Shown here in pieces: positions 17,799 through 25,519 of a stretch of 64,000 nt of DNA. The stretch is from Streptomyces sp. Root1304 (GTDB taxonomy: Bacteria; Actinomycetota; Actinomycetes; Streptomycetales; Streptomycetaceae): assembly GCF_001426405.1 (NCBI RefSeq), contig NZ_LMEP01000003.1, positions 124,001 to 188,000 on the forward strand, written 5' to 3'. Position 1 is the first letter of the stretch. The number at the start of each line of letters is the position of its first letter. The notes beneath the pieces are model-generated. The model was not told the DNA's origin, made no database searches, and saw only the letters and a list, made by a program, of their open reading frames with translations. The position numbers and the translations under genes are program-made.

Positions 17799-18095
17799 TC
17801 AGGGCGTGGGGCGGCGGCGTGTGCGGAGCAGGTGGATGCCCTTCGCCGCGTAACCGCCCGCCATGAGCGCCAGGCCGGCGAGGGCGAGCCAGGCCCAGAC
17901 CGGGGTCACCCAGAGGCTCAGCATCAGGCCGACGAACATGAGCAGGCTGCCGACGGTCTCCAGCAGGTCGAACCGTGCCTTGACACGCAGCTCGGGGTCG
18001 GTTCCGCGCAGCCGGCGGGTCACCGGGACGAGGCCGATGACCTGAAGGGCCGTCAGGCCGAGGGCGATCCAGACGAACCAGTCGGGTATGTCCAC
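17799..18095 (-). CDS. Small membrane protein, three predicted helices, unknown function
   Basis: This 98-residue protein starts at GTG 18095 (VDIPDWFVWIALGLTALQ). Hydrophobic segments are at about residues 6-24, 46-63 and 66-84, with a basic C-terminus (RTRRRPTP). I do not recognise a named family. It lies 10 nt downstream of the ABC-F gene on the same strand, so the two may be cotranscribed. Confidence 0.65.
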   Translation of the reverse strand: MDIPDWFVWIALGLTALQVIGLVPVTRRLRGTDPELRVKARFDLLETVGSLLMFVGLMLSLWVTPVWAWLALAGLALMAGGYAAKGIHLLRTRRRPTP

Positions 18096-18105
18096 GGCGC
18101 GCACC

Positions 18106-19812
18106 CTACCGCCCCGCCCTCCGCTCCGCCTCGCCCTTTTCGCCCTCCTCCCGGCCGGTTCGGACCGGGATGCCCGGGCCCCAGTACGGGCCGTCGTGTT
18201 CGCGGACCTTCCCGTCGTCGTCGAGGACGACGAAGCGGTCGAAGGTGCGGGCGAACCAGCGGTCGTGGGTGACCGCGAGGACCGTGCCCTCGAAGCGTTC
18301 GAGAGCGGTCTCCAGCGCCTCGGCGCTGTGCAGGTCCAGGTTGTCCGTGGGCTCGTCCAGCAACAGCAGCGTGGCGCCCTGCAGTTCGAGCAGCAGGATC
18401 TGGAAGCGGGCCTGCTGGCCGCCGGAGAGCGACTCGAAGGTCTGGTCCGCCTGGCTCTGGAGTTCGTAGCGCCGCAGCGCGGACACCGCCCCGCCGCGTT
18501 CCCGGCCGTCCCGATCACCGTCGCCCCGGCCCAGGATCTCCACCAGCGTGCGCCCGATCAGGTCCGGCCGCTGCTGGGTCTGCGCGAACCAGCCGGGCCT
18601 GACCCGACCGCCGAGGCGGGCGGTGCCCGTGTGGGCGACCGGATCGCCGTGCCGGTCGGGCTCGTGGAGCTCCAGGTCGCTGCCGCCGGCCGCGAGCAGC
18701 CGCAGCAGATGGGACTTGCCGGTGCCGTTGGCGCCCAGCACCGCGACCCGCTCCCCGAAGAACACCTCCAGGTCGAACGGCCGCGTCAGCCCCTTCAGTT
18801 CGAGGCCCTCGCAGCGCACCGCGCGAAGAGCCGTGCGGTCGCCGCGCAGCCTCATCCGGACGTTCTGCTCGACCGGGCGCTCCGGCGGCGGACCGGCCTC
18901 CTCGAAGCGGGCCAGCCGGGTCTGCGTCGCCCGGTACTTGCCCGCCACCGACGCCGAGATCTTCGCCTGCTGCTGGAGGGTGCGGACCAGGTCCTTGAGC
19001 CGCTGGTGCTCCTCGGACCAGCGGCGGTGCAGCTCGTCGAGGCGTTCCAGCCGCGCCGAGCGGGCCTCGTGGTAGTCGCGGAAACCACCGCCGTGCACCC
19101 ACACGCCCCCGGCCTCCAGGGTCAGCACCCGGGTGGCGGTCGCGGCGAGCAGCTCGCGGTCGTGGCTGACGTACAGCACCGTCTTCGAGGAGGCCGCCAT
19201 GGTCTCCTCCAGCTGCCGCTTGCCGGGTACGTCGAGGTAGTTGTCCGGCTCGTCCAGAAGCAGCACCTCGGCGCTGCCCCGGAACAGCGCCTCCAGGGCG
19301 AGCCGCTTCTGCTCTCCGCCGGAGAGAGTGCGCAGCTCACGGAACCGGGCCAGGTCGAAGGGCAGCCGCAGCGCGGCCTGGGTGACGAGATCCCATTCGA
19401 CCTCGGCGTCGTAGCCGCCGGCATCGCCCCACACGGACAGCGCTTCGGCATATCGGATCTGGACGGCCTCGCTGTCCGATTCCATCATGGCGAGTTCCGC
19501 TCGTTCCATGTCTGAAAATGCACGCCGCAATTCCGGTCGTGCGAGGGACACCAGGAATTCGTGCACCGTGGTCGAATCCCGTACCGAACCGATGAACTGG
19601 GGCATCACTCCCAGCCCGCCGACCACCCGTACGGTTCCGGATTCCGGCTTCAACTCGCCTGTGATCAGGCGCAACAGGGTTGTCTTCCCCAGTCCGTTCG
19701 CGCCGATCAGGGCTACCTTGTCACCGTCCCCGACCCTGAAGGACGCATCGTGAAAAAGCATCCGACCGTCGGCCAACCAGTATTCAAGTCCGGAAACCTC
19801 CAGAAACCCCAT
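18106..19812 (-). CDS. ABC-F family ATPase, candidate ribosome-protection/self-resistance protein
   Basis: This 568-residue protein has two ABC domains and no membrane segments. Domain 1 has Walker A GANGLGKTT (about residues 38-46), signature LSGGEQ and Walker B VLLLDEPDNYLD. Domain 2 has GANGTGKSH, LSGGQQ and LLLLDEPTDNLD. A charged inter-domain linker (about residues 245-330) contains the coiled region typical of ABC-F factors that reach into the ribosomal E site. Members act in translation or confer resistance to peptidyl-transferase-centre antibiotics. It is divergent from the RiPP precursor gene, so self-protection is a reasonable inference. Codon use at its first about 120 codons is noticeably less GC-rich than the rest. 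Confidence 0.85.
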   Translation of the reverse strand: MGFLEVSGLEYWLADGRMLFHDASFRVGDGDKVALIGANGLGKTTLLRLITGELKPESGTVRVVGGLGVMPQFIGSVRDSTTVHEFLVSLARPELRRAFSDMERAELAMMESDSEAVQIRYAEALSVWGDAGGYDAEVEWDLVTQAALRLPFDLARFRELRTLSGGEQKRLALEALFRGSAEVLLLDEPDNYLDVPGKRQLEETMAASSKTVLYVSHDRELLAATATRVLTLEAGGVWVHGGGFRDYHEARSARLERLDELHRRWSEEHQRLKDLVRTLQQQAKISASVAGKYRATQTRLARFEEAGPPPERPVEQNVRMRLRGDRTALRAVRCEGLELKGLTRPFDLEVFFGERVAVLGANGTGKSHLLRLLAAGGSDLELHEPDRHGDPVAHTGTARLGGRVRPGWFAQTQQRPDLIGRTLVEILGRGDGDRDGRERGGAVSALRRYELQSQADQTFESLSGGQQARFQILLLELQGATLLLLDEPTDNLDLHSAEALETALERFEGTVLAVTHDRWFARTFDRFVVLDDDGKVREHDGPYWGPGIPVRTGREEGEKGEAERRAGR

Positions 19813-19857
19813 CGATCTCCCGCCCCTCGCCGACCGGTGTGCCGCGTCTGAATCGGT

Positions 19858-19908
19858 TCAATCTCTCACGGCGGTCTTGAGCGAGAGAAATTGCCGTGAC
19901 ACCGTCAC
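19858..19908 (-). CDS. Possible 16-residue leader peptide upstream of the ABC-F gene
   Basis: GTG 19908 opens a 16-codon frame (VTVSRQFLSLKTAVRD) ending at TGA 19860-19858, 45 nt before the ABC-F start. The frame overlaps an inverted repeat (TCACGGC 19866-19872 with GCCGTGA 19893-19899), and TGAATCGGTTCA at 19849-19860 follows. Short upstream ORFs of this kind control many ABC-F and erm genes by drug-induced ribosome stalling. Whether this one is translated is unknown. Confidence 0.4.
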   Translation of the reverse strand: MTVSRQFLSLKTAVRD

Positions 19909-19946
19909 CACCGACCGCCCGTTCGGGGCACCTCCCGTCCGGTCGG

Positions 19947-19963
19947 CGACCACTGGGTGGTCG
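19947..19963. promoter_or_regulatory. 7-bp inverted repeat upstream of the RiPP precursor
   Basis: CGACCAC (19947-19953) and GTGGTCG (19957-19963) form a perfect inverted repeat with a 3-nt centre, ending 58 nt before the precursor ATG. It may be an operator or a leader hairpin. No dedicated regulator gene lies in the cluster. Confidence 0.45.
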
Positions 19964-20021
19964 GAGGCGGGCAACACACGTGCTCCCGGCCGCCCGTCCA
20001 CTCGAAGAGAGGGGAAACACC

Positions 20022-20171
20022 ATGGAGTCCAACGCACAGCGTCCGGAGACCCAGGAGACCGCCGAGCTGCAGCAGGCGGACACGGCCGGCACGCCGGAGC
20101 TCGAGACCGACGGTCTCGTCTTCAAGCGTGAGCTGCTCAACGAGTTCCTCGGCAACCGCGTCCGCAGCTGA
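20022..20171 (+). CDS. RiPP precursor peptide (49 residues)
   Basis: ATG 20022 follows the strong ribosome site GAGAGGGG. The peptide begins with an acidic, Gln/Glu/Thr-rich leader with no hydrophobic signal (MESNAQRPETQETAELQQAD) and continues through ELETDGLVFKRELLNEFLGN to a basic tail ending R-V-R-S. The LVFKRELLNEFLG part looks like an amphipathic recognition helix, and the C-terminal GNRVRS or a little more is the likely core. It lies 43 nt before a run of tailoring, peptidase and export genes. No Cys is present, so thioether or disulfide chemistry is excluded; Arg, Asn, Val and Ser are the candidate modified residues. Confidence 0.75.
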   Translation: MESNAQRPETQETAELQQADTAGTPELETDGLVFKRELLNEFLGNRVRS

Positions 20172-20214
20172 TCACCACCGCCGGCAGCCGACCGACAGAC
20201 CGACGGGGGGAATC

Positions 20215-21714
20215 GTGACCGCAGTGGGCACCCGGTACGCCCGAGCCGAGGGACGCGACACCGCTCTCGTCGTGGACCTCGACGCCTGGCCGCTCAGCCT
20301 GGATCCGTTCCACGTCGTGGATTTCAACCAGGCCCTCGTCCTGGACGCCCTGGTCGACCCGCTCACCCGCGACCTCGCCGAGGGCCCCGGCACGGCGCCG
20401 TCCGCGCTCGCCGCGCTCACCCCGCTCGACGGGGATCGGACCTGGCTGCTCCGGCCGGCCCCCGGCCAGTGCTGGGACGACGGCAGCCCGGTGCGGCCCG
20501 AGGAGATCGCCGCCGGAGTCCACCGGGCCTGGGGACCCACCGGCCTGCCGCTGCCCGCCGCCCACGATCCCGGGGGCACCGGTTCCCCGGTGACCACCCG
20601 GATCGTCCGCGACGAGGCCGACGGCGCCGCGGTCGTCGAAATGCGCTCCCCGCTGCCGCTGCCCCATCTGCCGCAGCTCCTCGCCTTCCCGGGCGCCGCG
20701 CCCGTCCGCGAGACGCCCGACGGCGGCTGGACCGCGAGCGGCCCCTTCCGGCCGGTCCTGGCCGACCGCACCCGCGGCCGCATCGAACTGCGCCGCAAGC
20801 CGTCCCGCCGCACCGGTCCCGGCACCCCGGAACGGCTCGCCTTCCAGGTGTACGCCGACCGCGCCGAGGCCTTCGCCGCCCTGGCCGACGGCCGGCTCGA
20901 CCTCTCGGTCAACACCGGCCTCACCCCGTACGAGTTCACGGCGGCGGCCGCCCGTCCGGGCGCGACCGTACGCGCCCTGTCCATGGCCTGCCAGCTCTGG
21001 GTGCGCCCCGGCCTCGACAGCCCCCTCGCCACCCCGGCCGGGCGCCGCGCCTTCTCGGCCGGCTTCGACCGGCGGGCGGCGAGCGTCCTCCTCCGGCGGG
21101 CGGCCCTCCCGCTCCCGCGCTACACGGACCTGTGGGAGCCGCGCGGGACGAGCCGGGACGGCGAGAGCGGGGCCGCGGTGCCGCCGCCCCCCGGCCGTAT
21201 CCCCCCGCCGGGACGCCGGGCCGAACTGACCCTGAGCTACGCCGACTTCGCCCCGAACGGGGAGGCCGCGGCGCTCGTCGCGGCGGACCTCCGCGCGCGC
21301 TTCGGCCATCCCGTACGGCTGCGCCCGCTGGCGTACGAGGACTTCGCGCGGGCCGCCGCCACGCTCGACTACGAGCTGCTGTACGGCATCAACCCGGCCC
21401 CGCTGGCCCATGTGGCGGGCTTCCTCACCGGCTTCCACAGCACCTCGGGGCAGGCCCGCGCGTTCGGGTTCGCCGAGCCGGCCGTGGACGCGGCGCTCGA
21501 CCGGGCGCTGCGCACGGCCGGAGGGCCGGAGGCGGCGCGGGCCTGGCGGGAGGCGGAGGCGGTGGTGCTCGACCACGCGCCGGTGGTGCCGCTGTTCCAG
21601 GTCAACAGCGTCACCCTGACCGGCCCCGGGTGTCCCGCGCCCGTCGTGGCCGCCACCGGCACCGCGCAGCTGGACGACCTGACCCGTACCGCCGTGCCCG
21701 ACCGCGACCACTGA
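20215..21714 (+). CDS. Family-5 solute-binding-like protein without signal peptide
   Basis: This 499-residue protein resembles the extracellular oligopeptide-binding (SBP_bac_5) fold: WPLSLDPFHVVDFNQALVLD matches the family's N-terminal L-D-P motif, and PGQCWDDGSPVRPEEIAAGV matches the central D-G-x-P-x-x-A-x-D-V segment. Yet it begins VTAVGTRYARAEGRDTALVV, with no signal peptide or lipobox, so it should stay in the cytoplasm. GTG 20215 has GGGGGG upstream; no better start exists. No permease or ABC ATPase of an Opp system accompanies it. Inside a RiPP operon it may bind the precursor or the mature peptide; this is inference. Confidence 0.75.
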   Translation: MTAVGTRYARAEGRDTALVVDLDAWPLSLDPFHVVDFNQALVLDALVDPLTRDLAEGPGTAPSALAALTPLDGDRTWLLRPAPGQCWDDGSPVRPEEIAAGVHRAWGPTGLPLPAAHDPGGTGSPVTTRIVRDEADGAAVVEMRSPLPLPHLPQLLAFPGAAPVRETPDGGWTASGPFRPVLADRTRGRIELRRKPSRRTGPGTPERLAFQVYADRAEAFAALADGRLDLSVNTGLTPYEFTAAAARPGATVRALSMACQLWVRPGLDSPLATPAGRRAFSAGFDRRAASVLLRRAALPLPRYTDLWEPRGTSRDGESGAAVPPPPGRIPPPGRRAELTLSYADFAPNGEAAALVAADLRARFGHPVRLRPLAYEDFARAAATLDYELLYGINPAPLAHVAGFLTGFHSTSGQARAFGFAEPAVDAALDRALRTAGGPEAARAWREAEAVVLDHAPVVPLFQVNSVTLTGPGCPAPVVAATGTAQLDDLTRTAVPDRDH

Positions 21715-21727
21715 AGGGCCGTACCGC

Positions 21728-22621
21728 ATGACGCACAGCCCGGCCACCACCGCACCCGGCGCCGACGCCTCCGCCGCACCAGACGCCTCCCCCACCACCG
21801 CCGGACCCATCGGGCCCACCGCACCGGCCGCGCCCGACGCACCCCACGCACCCCACGCACCCGACGGCCGCAACGCCCCGGCGGCGGCGGCCGCCCTCGG
21901 CCCCTTCCGCCCGGTCGACCGCTCCCCCGCCGAACGGGCCGCGCTCGCCGCGCTGCTGCGCGCCGACCCCGCCCGCCCCGTCCATCTCGACGGCTTCCTG
22001 CCGGACGAGCAGGCGCGGGCGCTCGGCGAGACGGTGCGGGCCCTGCCCGTCTGGGAGACCTCGGCCGTCCTGTGGAACCCGGACCGGGCCGCCACCCGGC
22101 CGGCGAGCCCGGAGGAGTGGCGGGCCGCGCCTCCCGAGGAACGGGCCGCCGTCCGTGACGTGGCACGGGACATCCCGGCCCTGTTCGACGAGGGCTCGCG
22201 CTACGCGGCCGAGCACCGCGCGCGGCTCTCCGACTTCTTCGTCTTCGCCGGAATGGGCACGGTCCTGCGCGATCTGCTCGACCGGTGGACGGACCCCGGC
22301 GGGCCGCTCACCACCAACATCGAGTTCGCTCGCTACCGGTCCGGCGACACGCTCGGGGAGCACTCCGACGCCGAGTCGGACACCCTGTTCGTCCTCAACC
22401 TGTACCTGGACCCCGCTTATCGGGCGGGCGACGGGGGCGTCCTCGGGTTCCGCGACGAGGAGGGCCGCGAGCATCTGATGCCGCCCCGCTTCAACAGCCT
22501 GTCCGTGATGCCGATCCGGCCCGGCTGCGTGCACTGGGTCACCCCCTGGCGCGCCGACCGCGTCGGACGCCACACGGTCAGCATCGCCGCCGTTCCCGCG
22601 ACTCCCGGTGAGGTGAAGTGA
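21728..22621 (+). CDS. Fe(II)/2-oxoglutarate-dependent oxygenase 1 (prolyl-4-hydroxylase-like)
   Basis: This 297-residue protein starts with about 55 low-complexity Ala/Pro residues, then a domain opening VHLDGFLPDEQARAL. The jelly-roll core carries the metal triad H212-x-D214 (GEHSDAESD) and H269 (GCVHW), with R281 (GRHTVSI) positioned for 2-oxoglutarate. Such enzymes hydroxylate or desaturate unactivated carbons. It is clearly a paralogue of the enzyme at 24761, sharing FNS-x-S-x-MPIR around the distal His. The substrate is most likely the precursor peptide. It starts 13 nt after the binding-protein gene and ends 1 nt before the radical SAM gene. Confidence 0.85.
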   Translation: MTHSPATTAPGADASAAPDASPTTAGPIGPTAPAAPDAPHAPHAPDGRNAPAAAAALGPFRPVDRSPAERAALAALLRADPARPVHLDGFLPDEQARALGETVRALPVWETSAVLWNPDRAATRPASPEEWRAAPPEERAAVRDVARDIPALFDEGSRYAAEHRARLSDFFVFAGMGTVLRDLLDRWTDPGGPLTTNIEFARYRSGDTLGEHSDAESDTLFVLNLYLDPAYRAGDGGVLGFRDEEGREHLMPPRFNSLSVMPIRPGCVHWVTPWRADRVGRHTVSIAAVPATPGEVK

Positions 22622-22622
22622 C

Positions 22623-24707
22623 ATGACATCCGGCATCGACATCGGCCCCGCCGTGCCCGAGGAGGCCGGGCCCGGCACCGCGGGCCCCAGTGGCGGCGGC
22701 TCCGTCGTCCTGGCCTTCCCTCCGCTGGTCGAGTCCAGCTTCGGCCGCTACTTCCCGTCGAGCGCCGTCCTCGCCGGGTTCCTGCAGAGCCGCAAGGTCC
22801 GCACCCATCAGTGGGACCTCAACGAGGAGTTCGCCCTCCATCTGCTCGACCCCGGCCATCTGGCCGAGGCGGGGGCGGGCCGGCTCGTCGGTCTCGAAGG
22901 CTGCTACCCCGAGGAGATGTGCGCGGTCGCGGGCCGCTGGCTCGGCAGCCACCGCGACGCCCTCTTCGACGAGCTCGGGCGGCACACCTTCGCCGCCGAG
23001 ACCGGCCCGGCGTTCCTGCTCTCCGCGCTGGCGCAGCCGTATCTGATCGACCCCGAGGCCGAGTGGCTGAGCGACCCGGCGCTGCTGCGCTCGGACCGGA
23101 CGCTGGTCTTCCGTGCGTACTACGCCTCGCTCGGTCTGGCCGACCGGCTGCCCGCGGACGCCCGGCTCCTCGGCGTGTCCGTCCCCATGGGCCCCCAGCT
23201 CGTCCCCGCGCTGCTGCTCGCCGAGGCCGTCAAGCGGATCCGGCCCGACGTGCGGATCGTGCTCGGCGGCCCGACGCTCTCCCTCATGAACGAGGACGAC
23301 CTCGCCCGCCTCCTGGAGGTCCACCGTCAGGTCGACGCGGTCGTCCGCTTCGACGGCGAGGCCCCGCTGCTCGCCCTGTACCGGCAGGCCGACAGCGGCG
23401 ACTGGCGGCCGACCGAGGTCGCGGGGGTCTCCGCCCTCACCGCCGAGACCACGGTCACCGCCGACACCGACGGGACCGACAGCACCGACAAGGCCGCCGG
23501 GCCCGAGGGAGGCGCCGCGACCGACGGTGCCGTGAGGACCGCCGTCCACACCCCGCCCGCTCCGGGCCTGCACCCCAACGCGCTCCCGCCCGCCGCGTAC
23601 GACCCCGCCCTGATGGCCCGGCTCGTCGGCCACGAGATGGGCATCGTCCAGGCGCGCGGCTGCTACTGGGGCAAGTGCGACTACTGCGACTTCGTCGAGC
23701 TGTACGACGGCTCCCCGCCCTACCGGGGGCGCTCCGTGCAGAGCTTCATGGCCGAGCTGGAGCACCAGGTCAGCACGCACGGGGTGCGCCGCTTCGAGCT
23801 GATCACGGAGTCCATCCCGCCCGCGTTCGCCCGACGCTTCTCCCAGGCGGTCCTCGACCGCGGCCTCGACATCACCTGGAACTCCTTCGCCATGGTGGAC
23901 CGGCGCTTCGACGCCGAGCTCCTCCAGCTGATGGTCCGGGCCGGCTGCGAGTACCTCGTCATCGGCATGGAGACCACGAACACCCGCGTCCTGAAGCTGG
24001 TCCACAAGTCCGCGGACCGCGAGGAGAACCTCCGCTTCATCCGCGAGGCCCACCAGGCCGGCATGAAGCTGCGGATCAACCTGATCCCCGATCTGCCCTC
24101 CACCACCCTGGAGGAGGCCATGGAGTCGCTGCGGGACGTGGCCGAACTCGCCGACTGCGTCGAGTCCTTCACCGTCTTCCCGTTCGAGGCGACCCGCTCC
24201 TCCGAGGTCGGCCGCCGTCCCGAGCGCTTCGGTCTGGTCGTCGGGGACGAGGACTCCGGGCTCGCGAACCAGGCGCAGTACGCGCTCAACCACCTCGGCA
24301 ACATCGACCCGGCCATGACCCGCGAGGAGCGCACCGGGGTCCACCGCGCCTTCCAGGACTTCGCGATCGGCCACGGCTCCGCCCACATGCGCCGCACCGG
24401 GGACGAGTTCCTCGACCGGCTACCCGGCGACGAGGAGACGTTCCGGCTGGGTGTCTCCTCCCTGGACGTCCTGCCCCGCGGCGACGAGCTGGTCGTCACC
24501 CACGTCCTGCGCCGTGAGCGCACCGTCCTGCCCGCCGCCGTGGCCAGGGGGCTCGCCCCCTGGCTGGACGGGACGCCGCTGACCCGCCGCGACCTGACGG
24601 ACGCGTACGGAACGGCCGGCGGCACCGCGGTCCTGCGACAGCTCGTCGAGGCGCGGATGCTGACCGCCGCGGCCGCCACCGGACATCCGGAGCCGGTCCT
24701 GACCTGA
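22623..24707 (+). CDS. B12-binding-type radical SAM enzyme
   Basis: This 694-residue protein has an N-terminal region (residues about 25-265) resembling the Rossmann B12-binding domain of BchE-like radical SAM proteins, with LLGVSVPMGPQLVPALLLAE, VLGGPTLS and RFDGEAPLLAL but no D-x-H-x-x-G. A Thr/Asp/Ala-rich linker (about 271-310) precedes the radical SAM core with C347, C352 and C355 in GCYWGKCDYC. Spacing is CX4CX2C, one longer than the canonical CX3CX2C. A C-terminal extension follows. Such enzymes methylate inert carbons or rearrange side chains. ATG is 1 nt after the preceding stop. Confidence 0.85.
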   Translation: MTSGIDIGPAVPEEAGPGTAGPSGGGSVVLAFPPLVESSFGRYFPSSAVLAGFLQSRKVRTHQWDLNEEFALHLLDPGHLAEAGAGRLVGLEGCYPEEMCAVAGRWLGSHRDALFDELGRHTFAAETGPAFLLSALAQPYLIDPEAEWLSDPALLRSDRTLVFRAYYASLGLADRLPADARLLGVSVPMGPQLVPALLLAEAVKRIRPDVRIVLGGPTLSLMNEDDLARLLEVHRQVDAVVRFDGEAPLLALYRQADSGDWRPTEVAGVSALTAETTVTADTDGTDSTDKAAGPEGGAATDGAVRTAVHTPPAPGLHPNALPPAAYDPALMARLVGHEMGIVQARGCYWGKCDYCDFVELYDGSPPYRGRSVQSFMAELEHQVSTHGVRRFELITESIPPAFARRFSQAVLDRGLDITWNSFAMVDRRFDAELLQLMVRAGCEYLVIGMETTNTRVLKLVHKSADREENLRFIREAHQAGMKLRINLIPDLPSTTLEEAMESLRDVAELADCVESFTVFPFEATRSSEVGRRPERFGLVVGDEDSGLANQAQYALNHLGNIDPAMTREERTGVHRAFQDFAIGHGSAHMRRTGDEFLDRLPGDEETFRLGVSSLDVLPRGDELVVTHVLRRERTVLPAAVARGLAPWLDGTPLTRRDLTDAYGTAGGTAVLRQLVEARMLTAAAATGHPEPVLT

Positions 24708-24760
24708 GCCCGTGCCCCGCCCGGGAACCCGCCCACCCCACCCCGTCCGTGAGGAGAACC

Positions 24761-25519
24761 ATGTCCAGCACCACGACACGGCCGTCGTCGCCGGTTCCGC
24801 CGGCCCTCGCCGGCGCCGCACCCTACGTCGCACCGGAGTACCTGACCGCCTCGACGGTCGACCGGCTGCGCGACTGGTACCACGGGGAGGCGGTCCACCC
24901 CCTGCACCTGCGGAACTTCCTGCGTCCCGAGTTCGCCGCGGACCTCGCCGCCGCGATGCGCGCCATCCCGACCTGGTCGCGGCACGCCGCCAAGTACGAA
25001 GGGCGCCTGGGAAAGACCGAGTTCTGGGACGAGGACGTCGACGAGCAGGACGAGGTGACCATCGCCCAGTTCGTCGTCAAGGACATCCACGCCCTGCTCG
25101 ACGAGGGCGCCATGGACCCGGCGCACCAGCGCACCCTCCAGGAGTTCTTCGTCTTCTCGGTGCTCTCCGACGCGCTGCGCGACTGGATCGGCTCCGGCAC
25201 CGGTCTCGTCCTGCGCAAGCGGACCACCATGGAGCTGGCCGCGTACCGCCGTTCCGACGCCCTCGGCGCCCACCAGGACCTGGTGCCGGGGCGGGTCCTC
25301 GCCGTCAACTTCTACCTCGACGAGGAATACACCCCCGACTCCGGCGGGCGGCTCGCCTTCCGCCGCGGCGAGGACGAGGAGTTCTTCGTCGAGCCCGTCT
25401 TCAACAGCGTCTCCCTGATGCCCATCCGGGAGGACTGCTGGCACCGGGTCGAGCCCTTCACCCGGGACACCGTCGGCCGCTACACCATCGCCATGGGCCA
25501 GCACCTGGAGGGGAGCTGA
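24761..25519 (+). CDS. Fe(II)/2-oxoglutarate-dependent oxygenase 2
   Basis: This 252-residue paralogue of the enzyme at 21728 lacks the long Ala/Pro N-terminus. The triad is H171-x-D173 (GAHQDLVPG) and H228 (DCWHRVEPF), with R240 (VGRYTIAMG) for 2-oxoglutarate. The segment before the distal His, FNSVSLMPIRE, mirrors FNSLSVMPIRP in the first enzyme. ATG 24761 has GAGGAG at ideal distance. Two related oxygenases suggest two hydroxylation or desaturation steps on the peptide. The stop overlaps the next gene by 4 nt. Confidence 0.85.
   Translation: MSSTTTRPSSPVPPALAGAAPYVAPEYLTASTVDRLRDWYHGEAVHPLHLRNFLRPEFAADLAAAMRAIPTWSRHAAKYEGRLGKTEFWDEDVDEQDEVTIAQFVVKDIHALLDEGAMDPAHQRTLQEFFVFSVLSDALRDWIGSGTGLVLRKRTTMELAAYRRSDALGAHQDLVPGRVLAVNFYLDEEYTPDSGGRLAFRRGEDEEFFVEPVFNSVSLMPIREDCWHRVEPFTRDTVGRYTIAMGQHLEGS

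Noticed and set aside
20022..20171. Lanthipeptide, lasso or thiopeptide precursor
   Set aside because: The peptide has no Cys, and there is no LanB/C/M, asparagine-synthetase-like, B-type transglutaminase-like or YcaO gene nearby.
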